Positions 55,702-64,000 of a DNA stretch of 64,000 nucleotides are shown piece by piece; position 1 is the first letter of the stretch; every line of letters starts with the position of its first letter. The notes under the pieces are model-generated. The model made no database searches. It was not told the DNA's origin and saw only the letters and a program-made list of their open reading frames with translations. The stretch is from Uranotaenia lowii (Eukaryota > Arthropoda > Insecta > Diptera > Culicidae). A program made the position numbers and the translations under genes. The DNA lies in assembly GCF_029784155.1 (NCBI RefSeq), contig NC_073691.1, positions 88,915,361-88,979,360 on the forward strand, written 5' to 3'.

Positions 55702-56640
55702 TTAGGCTTCCGCTTTTCCAAATCCGAGTTCCTTACGCTTAACCCCTGCCATCAGATTTTGTACAGCCACCTTGTCCACCTTCTTTGCCGCAGAAAGCCA
55801 GTTTGCCTTGGACTGCTGCTCGTCCTTAGCAATGTTTTTGGTCTTCTTTAGGTTCCGCTTGACAATAGCCCAGTATTTCTCAATTAGGCGGTGCTCTGGC
55901 GTGTTGGGAGGGTTTTTGTCCTTGGGAACTACCTGCACGTTGTTGGCGGCGTACCACTTCATGGCCTTTGGGGTAATGGCAAGATGCCAAATCCGGCCAA
56001 AACAGTACGGAACATCCGTGTTTCTTCAGGAAAGGCAGCAGACGTTTATTCAAACACTCTTTCACGTAAATTTCTTGGTTGACAGTCTCGGAAGCTATGA
56101 ATATGCCACAGGTACAGATGGCTTGCCAAACCAGATATTTTTTCGCGAACTTTGACAGTTTCATGTGGTTGAAAATATCTCCTACCTTCCCCCTTCCTTT
56201 TGCGGTATAAAACACCTGTCCGGGAAGCTGCTTGTAGTCGGCTTTGACGTAGGTTTCGTCGTCCATTACCACGCAGTCAAACTTCGTCAGCATCGTCGTG
56301 TAGAGCCTCCGGGATCGCGCTTTGGCCGTCGTATTTTGTTTATCATCGCAATTTGGAGTCACTACCTTCTTGTAAGTCGATAGTCCGGCTCGGTTTTTGG
56401 CTCGATGCATCCAGCTTATTTGCGGCATCTCGGAGAAAGAGGTTAGGGTTTCGCTTGAAACTAGCAGCAACTCTCTGTGTCGTCTCGGCGGTTTCCGGTT
56501 TTCGATTTCCACCCGATCCAAACTTCCTGGCTGTCGACAAACGTTCCCCAAACACTTTAATTACATTTATAACGGTTGATTTGGCAACTTTTAGCGATTT
56601 TGCCAGCTTTGCGTGCGAGTAGCTCGGATGTTCGCGATGC
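55702..56640 (-). pseudogene. ITmD37E transposase, broken by two frameshifts
   Basis: N-terminal helix-turn-helix part: SYSHAKLAKSLKVAKSTVIN and VIKVFGERLSTARKFGSGG (about 56615-56500), then RVAASFKRNPNLFLRDAANK. The frame shifts near 56395. Catalytic core: VVMDDETYVKADYK with the first Asp (about 56265), VLFWPDLASCHYPK with the second Asp (about 55995). A one-base insertion near 55972 shifts the frame, then NPPNTPEHRLIEKYWAIVKR carries the Glu (about 55880). About 36 residues separate the second Asp from Glu, near the DD37E spacing. The C-terminus ends KELGFGKAEA. The N-terminal Met region is replaced by Cys-Val codons from the (AC)n array. Confidence 0.88.
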
Positions 56641-56647
56641 GCGAGCG

Positions 56648-56782
<135 letters not shown>

Positions 56783-56872
56783 TCAAAATGAGGGGTCTTC
56801 AGGTTTTTTAAATGCAAAATTGAAAGAAATACGTCAAGTTGATATTGACCAAATTTTGACCGTATCACCCTT

Positions 56873-58691
56873 TGCTTATGCTTATGCTTATGATACATAC
56901 ACAGCCAGATCTTGTCAGCATCCCGGTGAATAGTAAAAATACATTTACTATTCATCTTTACAAGGCCGGGCCCACTGTGCAGTATTGGACGCAGAGACGA
57001 CTGGAACCAGGGGAGGAAGAAACGTGGACAACAGTACCATACGTTCCCATGTTCATTTGATATTTATTCGTTGGGAGCATAGATGCTAAGATATTTCTAT
57101 GCTCCTTGATGTTGGGCCTTGCGATTCTTCCTTCAGGGGATGGAAATGAGGTTTTTCTACAGAGAGTCGCAAATTTAACAATACAATAATTAAAGAAATT
57201 TCTTTAACCATTATACACTGTTTAATTTTGGATCCCTGTACCTTCATCTCAGGTCATCGACCATGGTTATAGCGCCATTGCTTGCTTTTGAAAAGATTTG
57301 AAAGAGCAGAGAAATTATTAATACCGCACCAAAATCATTAGAATTTTTCCATTCCAAAAGATTTCAGCACCAAAAGGAATACATAATAAAAACTAATATT
57401 TATGATTAGATTTAATAACAATGATTAAAACAACGTGCGTTGCGTGCAATATATAATATCATTAGTTCTGCGTTATGATTCCAGTATTGGTATTTATACA
57501 ATTCGGTTGGCATCTACTAGAATTATCAGATCAATAAAAGGTAGCAAAATTCTGGAAAATCAAATGTCACGTTGTTCGGCAGTACGATAAAAGTGGTGTT
57601 AAAAATGAAAACCTGTGAAAATGTCAATAAGAAATGTATGTATACAGTCAAAATTATTTTTTTTTCATCTACAGTATGAATTACATTAAAATTGAGAATC
57701 GGAAGAAATCGCTCCCCTTAGGTATCTCATTCATCTTCACTCAAACACTTCCGCTTCTCAAATCATTCTAAACCAATACAATCAGGTTCCTTTAACACCC
57801 CCTGAACACCCACCCACGTTTCACATAATGATGAAAAGTGTTGTGAGCCTATAAAATCTTTCTGCTTTATTTGGAATGGAACGCGCACAAGATCCGTTTG
57901 CTATACGAAAAAAAGAAGTAGATTGGCTCAAAAATAGCAAGAAAGATGGATAGTCACACAAAAGGCAAGTGTTCTACGAAGCTCTAGAAAACTTTGTAAA
58001 ATTATTATTGGATCGCAAATGAAATGGCTTAAAAATTCTTGAACAACATTCTCATCTAAACCACATTAAAAACACAAGATTCAATCTTACAAGGTGACCT
58101 AATGAAAATGGTTCTACTTAGCTTTTGGTAGTATCAGCATAATGTGAACATCCGTGTGCCGTCTATGTAGTTGTCCGATTGATGAAAGTGAACCATTCTA
58201 TTAAAACGGCACCCAACCAGAAACACATCACAGCAACCATACTTTCTTCTTCGATTTCACCATTTCTCTTCTTGTTCTAATTCATAACTCACACACGGCA
58301 TCACAAAAAAAATCGGGAGGCAACTTCCGGCAATATTTCATAGTAAAAAACACTAAAAAGCGACACAGCTTGGTAGCTAAATCACTACTGCAACCAAAAA
58401 CACCTGTTTTTTTCAACTATTCAAAACTCGTACAAAAATATTTCGACTCCCCCAAATTGAGAATGCATAGAAACCATTTCGTCTTCATGCTACCGGAAAA
58501 CAACATTTTAATCAAATTAAAAATGAAATCCTCTGGTTCCAACTCAATTCACAAAAAACTCCTCAAAACGTCCTGTAGTACTATTGGGATTCCACTTAGC
58601 TAACTCTCGATAACTTTTTTCCTCAATTTCATTTGAAAATCACTTTAAAATTTATTTTAAAGAAAGTTTTCACTGTCAGCGAAAAATAAAC
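56873..58691. other. Noncoding; (CTTATG)n tract and unassigned AT-rich DNA
   Basis: Three CTTATG repeats at about 56875, then a hairpin GAATAGTAAA...TTTACTATTC (about 56930). A moderately GC-rich 150 bp (56960-57060) could be a decayed SINE, but no A or B box was found. The remainder is AT-rich without recognised features. Confidence 0.35.
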
Positions 58692-58715
58692 CAAATTTTG
58701 ACCGTATCACCCTTT
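58692..58715. mobile_element. Lone ITmD37E-type terminus
   Basis: CCAAATTTTGACCGTATCAC followed by CCTT matches the right terminal repeat of the element at 55576-56872. No partner end lies nearby apart from that element. Confidence 0.75.
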
Positions 58716-60800
58716 TAATATAAATTGTAAAGATGATGGATTTTCAAATTGTAAAAAGAAAATTAATTAGTTTGATAATTATAGATGATCTTTTGGAAAA
58801 TTTACTGGTTTAATAATGCTACCCCGGTGATCAATCCCAGATTACAACACTTCAATCCTAGATGCCCTCAACTTGAATACACCTGTATACAACACATCGA
58901 TTTTCAATTTTTTTTTGAAGTTTCAGGTCAATTTTACTTACAGAAATGTGTACCGAGGAAGTGAAGCAGGCGTCGGATCAAGGAAGGACGCACAAAAATT
59001 TTTATCTCGTGTCAAAATTAAAAATTGTTATTTTAATTTCCGAAATGAAATTAAATGTTAAATTTTATTGTAAGAAAGAGCAGTCTTGTAGTTGGATGTC
59101 CAAGGCCAGTAACTTGAATACGTTCGATTGCTCGGAAGAATCTTCATTGGAAAAATAGAAACACTCAGCTAAGTTTTGTTTAGTTTTCAGATTATTCCTT
59201 GAAGTTAAAAATTCATAAGTTGCAATCAGTCACTTCAGTGTAAAAAGAGCAACGAAGAAAGGATAAGTCTCTTCTCTTCTATATTTAGTCCTAAACTATT
59301 AAAAAAAATGCATAGTAATTACATATTTCGAATGGATTTGAGTGAAAACGTACACAAAAATCCGAATCGGTTGAAACAATTTCCCGTTGAGAGTAGCGGA
59401 AAAGTTTGATTGAAACTGACACAGTTGGAAGTACATATGTATGGTTAATTATCGCGAAAGTAATGATATTTCCATTGGTTGCCGATTATTATGTGTTGCT
59501 CGACTTGAAAAAAATTCTGCCGTTTGTAAGTCGTTATGAGCAATACTTTGAAGAGTTATTTGAATACTTTTACATTAAATAATCGAAACCGTTGCCTTAA
59601 AAACGAAACAAAATTATAAAAGCCAGAAGGCATTAAAAAACTTAGAGATTGTCCAAGAAATATTACAATATATACAATATATTAAATTAAAAATTTAATA
59701 AACATTGTGATTACCCCGCTTATAAGAATTCAATTCAGATGTAACCAATTAATTATATTCATGATGTTATATTGGCCCATATAAAAACCAAAATCATTGG
59801 TGTGAGTTATAAAAACAGTGATAAAAAATTAGAGTCTGCTGCGAGAATTGTTGATTATCCCATAGCCCAGACCTTTAGCACTCAATTCATTGGCATCGTT
59901 ATTGGAATGCCATTTGAATGCATATGTTTTACTTTTTTGACAACTCAAGAAAATTCCACTACGCTCCCTTCGAAGACAGAGGACATATTATTGTCAGCGC
60001 CACGAAATCGAAAAACACACATTCAAACAGCAAAAACAATGTCAGAGCGAATCGTATAAATTGTCTAGATTTATGTGCCAATCCTCCCCCACAATCCAGG
60101 CTAAACAGAAAAGGACTTAACCTTGCATCCCATCGACAAACGACGACGGCTGCCAGAATTACACGGCTCGAGTTACAAAAACGTGAAGTTATCCCCCCAT
60201 CTCAGAAATTCACGAGAAGTCGAAAATCCCATGAGTATAAAACAATAAAAATGTTTATTTTTGTTTAGATTTGTTTTTCGTCGCACCCTCCTACTGACTG
60301 GTGTGATCAGTTCAGGAAAAAAAAACTGCGACTATCGACAAACGAGAGATTTGCTCGTGCGAAAGAGTGGTGTTCATTTTTTCAGTTTGTGAGATTTGGA
60401 GGTAGAAAAGGTACGTTGAGGAAATTTTTAGAAAAAAAAAATATTTTTTTATTCATAAATTGCATAACCACAGGGAGTAAGGAACTCAATTTACAATACT
60501 TTGACAAAATCGAAAGATTGTGTAAAGACAGTTTTTGGTTACCTTGATGAAAAAATTAATTGAACATGAATATCGCAGCCAGGAAAAAAAATTACTTTGA
60601 AGGGATTTTGTGTGCTATCATTTAAATAATCAATAGGAAAAAGCTGTTTTTTGCAGAAAAACTTCGTTGAACTCTGTTCACATATCTCTTTCAACATCCT
60701 GTTTTGACCGGTATTACGAGAATGAAAAATTATAACATCTAGATTAGAGTTTGAAGAACATTTTGAGTGTGTTTCTGGTGGCACAATGCTCGAGGTGAAG
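58716..60800. other. AT-rich noncoding
   Basis: Short open frames (for example 59772-60059) show no conserved domain. Nothing else recognised. Confidence 0.4.
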
Positions 60801-61232
60801 CAGAGGAGCCTGGTGGTTTTGTCAAAAATCAGGACGCCAGGAAGAAAAAAATCAAAATTTTTCAGAACACCTCAAGATTTATGGACGAAATAAGCAGCTC
60901 TGCTTAGATTTCATAAATAAAGGCGAAATGCAGGTACGCCTTAATTTACGCAACAGAAATTAGCAGTACCTTGACAGACCTGCAGTTCATATCGAAAAAC
61001 ACCATCTAAATTTCACCTGAACCGAAAATCACCATCGGTTTAATGGGTTCAACTATTTTAATAAAGATTTGTCGGATGCTCTGATAGTATTATTTCAAAT
61101 TTGATTATAATTCAGATGTTTCTTTTTGAAAATCAGGACAGTTCAGGACGTTTTAAAGACCCATTTTTAAAAATCAGGACGGTATCTCGAAATTCAGGAC
61201 AAATCCTGGTAAATCGCTCCTTCGCTCCTCTG
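60801..61232. mobile_element. hAT-like short inverted-repeat element
   Basis: Ends CAGAGGAGC (60801) and GCTCCTCTG (61232) are inverted. The interior repeats AATCAGGAC or TTCAGGAC near 60823, 61132, 61179 and 61195. The CAG start suggests the hAT group, but the flanking 8 bp do not match each other. Confidence 0.55.
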
Positions 61233-62964
61233 AGTGTCTTTTAAATTAGTTTTAAGCAGATTCCCTTAGATTTTAAGATATAAGTCTGCATGGTAATTTA
61301 ACCAAAGACCAATCAATAAATTTAAACAATAATTCTGCTAGCTTGTGAGAAAATTGGTATGATGTTCGAGAAACGCTTGTTCAAGAATACGAATTTAAGC
61401 ATGATTTTTTTGCAGTCATATTGAAGACTCTTCAGAGTGGAAATAAGAGCTTATCATTTCAGTAGTAATACTAGATAAAGAATAAGCCGCATCAACCCTC
61501 AAATGATTCACGAGAATCACAATTAATAAGTAATGATATTGTAACCTTTAGGTTATTTTGCCCCGTTAAACCCCCACAGAGCAAGCCATTTTGGAGTGTT
61601 CCTTTCGATCACTCACAGCTTTAAGCTGTTCATCGAGAATTTTCCGATGGAACTCAGCTTCATAGGGACAAAATTTGTAGAAGTTATGAGATTAGATAGG
61701 TTCAGCTAGGTTAACATAAAAATATAAATAAATAAGACACTCCAAATGAAAATGATAGGGAAAACATTCAGCAGTTTAAATTATAAATACATAAACACAC
61801 ACACAGAAAGCGCTAACTCAACGAACGGGAATGACAGTACCAAAATGTCATTGGAAAATGGAACGGAAATGGGCTTAGGAAGGGATGCCAACTCTGCTTA
61901 ACGATGGGCTTAAGTTCTTTCCACCTGTGGCCACGCATGCGCTAACAAGTTCTAGAGCGTATTACTGAGCCAAAGTATACTTGTTAAATAGTTAAAGTAC
62001 TAAAGTATTGTGAAGTGGAAAGTGGTTGTGATTTTTGGAATCAAACAAGTCAAGTGAGTTGGTTTATAGATAAAAGAACCCTTCCTAACCATAGTTCCTA
62101 TCCAGGACCCCTTTTAATATTTTACCTCAAGATTCTGGTTGAAGAATCTGGCCAAAAAATCCTGCCATAGTGGGTTCAACAAAGCTTCCGTTCATACGAG
62201 GCAAACGGGCCAGTGAATTAGGTACCGCTTTTTAATTCGCTACTCTTCCATTGCCATCCTGAGTCAGGAGGATTCCAGGCAACGAATCCTCCAAGGCGAC
62301 TCAACCAACTTATTACTTTTATTTCTATTTTACTTCTTCTCGACTTCTTTCTCTGGAACAAGAGACCCCTCGAGCTGAGTCTGAGGGTCTGCCTGCTACT
62401 GGGTAACTGTAAGGACGTCGCGGACTTTCGAATGTTCACCTTACTGATATGGGCTATTGTAATTAATGGAAAACTATTTATTGACGATATTTATTAATTT
62501 TATTAAAGAAAATGAACAAACCAAAACTATTTCAATTCTAATGTGTTTATTGTAAAGTGTATGTGTGTGGGGTGTGTTTGCGCAAACTTTTGGTACGTAC
62601 CGCTGCTCCTGATGACTACGATGACGCTGCTTTCATTCAAAATGGCGAGCTCGTCAGCTCCTATGCCACTCTGACGTGCACCGACGGAAATCTGTGCACC
62701 GGAACGATGGGTGGGAATGACCAGTCCGATAATAACGGTTGGACCAGGTCGCGTGGAGTTCTGCTATGCTAGGCGCTTCTCTCATAAGCGTAATCGACTG
62801 ACCCAGGCTGGCCCGATTGGTCAAGCCGAGAGAGGCCCTCCTTGGGAATTAGGACCCTTTTCCGAAGGAATCCTCCTTAATAATTATGGCCCGCAGACCA
62901 GAGGATGTCGATGATCCTTTACGGGTTAGACGTAACGGAAGCAAAGTCCGTTAGGCCGTGGGAG
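61233..62964. other. Noncoding; GC-richer segment from about 62200
   Basis: AT-rich to 62000. 62200-62964 is GC-richer with short open frames (62218-62439 minus; 62557-62772 plus) that match no known domain. ATG at 62886 starts a 22-codon frame (MARRPEDVDDPLR) ending just before the LTR. It could be part of an older element, but nothing decides this. Confidence 0.35.
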
Positions 62965-63547
62965 TGTGACGGGTGAGTTAATTCAATATTTAAGAACAAC
63001 CAAAGGTCCTGTAGACGTATAAAAAAAACCGTTACCAAATCGCATAAACGCTGCGGCAACTTTCCAGCATACTAATGCTTCTTGCAAAGGCCTACCTGAA
63101 TGCTTTCAACAGCCTGCAACTTCCAAAATCACTTCCACCTTTCAAAAAGACTTTGAGAATTTTTCAACTCACAACTCCACTTTAACGTTTTGTCACACTC
63201 GCCGCCTAGATTCAAATGGCCGAGTATAGCCAGGGAAAACCGCCAATTTTTAAATCAAAATGGGGAGTTGATAATGCAGAGTAAAATATATTCCACACCC
63301 ATGTTCCACACCTTTTCTTACTCCGACAATTTTCCTAAGTCCCACATGTGTTCTTGTGTACAGTGTGTTGACAATTTTCAGTGTGTTGAAGATTAATTAA
63401 AATTACAATTCCCAAACTAAACTAATAACAATATTGACATTCTAATTAACAAATTTTAGCAATGTGAACGTTCACTCAATTATTTAAACGGCACCAACAA
63501 AAAAAACTTAAAGATTTTGTAACGAACGGTTACAAACTCCCGTTACA
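62965..63547 (+). mobile_element. 5' LTR of an LTR retrotransposon running off the window
   Basis: Begins TGTGACGGG and ends CCCGTTACA, giving near-perfect short inverted ends (TGTGACGG versus TGTAACGG) with TG...CA borders. Followed after two bases by a TGG-initiated primer site. Length 583 bp. The partner LTR would lie beyond 64000. Confidence 0.75.
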
Positions 63548-63549
63548 CG

Positions 63550-63565
63550 TGGCAACTGGGCAGGT
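63550..63565 (+). other. Primer binding site (TGGCAACTGGGCAGGT)
   Basis: Starts with TGG two bases after the LTR end, as expected for pairing to a tRNA 3' CCA. The tRNA was not identified. Confidence 0.6.
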
Positions 63566-63909
63566 GAGCAGAAACACTGGTCAGAAGGTCCCGACCATCC
63601 CTTGTCTATCCGCTAGTTGGGTCCACCGAATTACCATCCCAAGAGGCAAAGGGTCCAACAAACACAGTGGACAACCAGAGTGGAAAATCCTCAACAGCAC
63701 AAGCCAGTAATCCATCGAGTTCCGTTGCTCTGCGGGCACCATCCAGAACACCAGCGGGAGATTGGCATCCACCACGAAGACGGCCAACCATAACCGCCAA
63801 ACCGACTTATCTCGAACTGGTTCCAGAGGGTGTTGTTTGATCCCTTCAAACGGGTTCGTAAGAATTCAATCAACTACCCTCCGGTTCCATTGCTTCGAAT
63901 GGTCAGTTG
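63566..63909 (+). other. Leader of the right-edge LTR element
   Basis: GC-balanced leader without in-frame coding connection. Minus-strand open frames here are by chance. Confidence 0.5.
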
Positions 63910-64000
63910 ATGACCACGATTGGAAGCAACGACGAAGAAGACCCGTTACGGTCGGCCGGTACCAGCAGCAGCAGCGAAGCAGAACACATCCTACACACCC
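63910..64000 (+). CDS. Start of gag of the right-edge LTR element (partial)
   Basis: An ATG at 63910 opens a frame with no stop to the window end (30 codons: MTTIGSNDEEDPLRSAGTSS then SSEAEHILHT). Its position about 360 bp after the primer site is where gag is expected. Too short for domain assignment. Confidence 0.45.
   Translation, partial: MTTIGSNDEEDPLRSAGTSSSSEAEHILHT

Noticed and set aside
62007..62030. Second copy of the LTR start (GTGAAGTGGAAAG)
   Set aside because: The 13-bp match to 994 is not followed by further similarity.

Overview
The window looks like intergenic or heterochromatin-like DNA from a dipteran, most likely a mosquito. The base composition is AT-rich. It carries jockey-type, I-type, RTE-type and CR1/L2-like LINEs, a Ty3/gypsy-type LTR element, Tc1/mariner elements of the mosquito ITmD37E type, a PIF/Harbinger transposase and many short inverted-repeat elements. 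No complete ordinary host gene could be identified. The only host-like coding material is two spliceable exon pairs, one inside an inverted-repeat element (13183-13503) and one cut off by an RTE fragment (16104-16324). The species is inferred from element types only.

Layout. 1-663 is AT-rich noncoding DNA, ended by a 330-bp (TA)n array. 994-9889 is a Ty3/gypsy-type element: truncated 5' LTR, tRNA primer site, a 792-aa Gag, a -1 frameshift signal, a Pol broken by one indel, and a 3' LTR. It abuts an I-like LINE fragment with reverse transcriptase and RNase H (9888-12715). 12828-15420 holds small inverted-repeat elements, one with a two-exon gene fragment. 16104-16633 has a second two-exon fragment joined to an RTE 3' end. 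17930-18692 is a long inverted repeat. 19565-25448 is a repeat block (CCCGATCAGGA family) split by a minus-strand LINE that itself carries a 238-bp hAT MITE and a 1.19-kb TIR element. 26581-28005 is a decayed Harbinger element.

28183-38414 is one minus-strand jockey-type LINE with a 10-bp target-site duplication. A 5.75-kb plus-strand CR1/L2-like LINE, intact in both ORFs, is inserted in its ORF1 with an 8-bp duplication. 39388-41076 is an ITmD37E element with a nested MITE. 41411-47037 is a four-layer nest: jockey fragment, then a 5-kb inverted-repeat element, then a 5'-truncated RTE (13-bp duplication), then a second copy of the 1.19-kb TIR element. 49735-52840 is another decayed LINE interrupted by a solo LTR. 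55576-56872 is a second ITmD37E element whose N-terminal coding region contains an (AC)n array. A new LTR element begins at 62965 and runs off the window with the start of its gag.

How it fits together: target-site duplications and reading frames that resume exactly when an insertion is ignored give a relative insertion order for much of the window. The youngest-looking pieces are the CR1/L2-like LINE, the two copies of the 1.19-kb TIR element (no difference seen by eye) and the LTR element with near-identical LTR copies.
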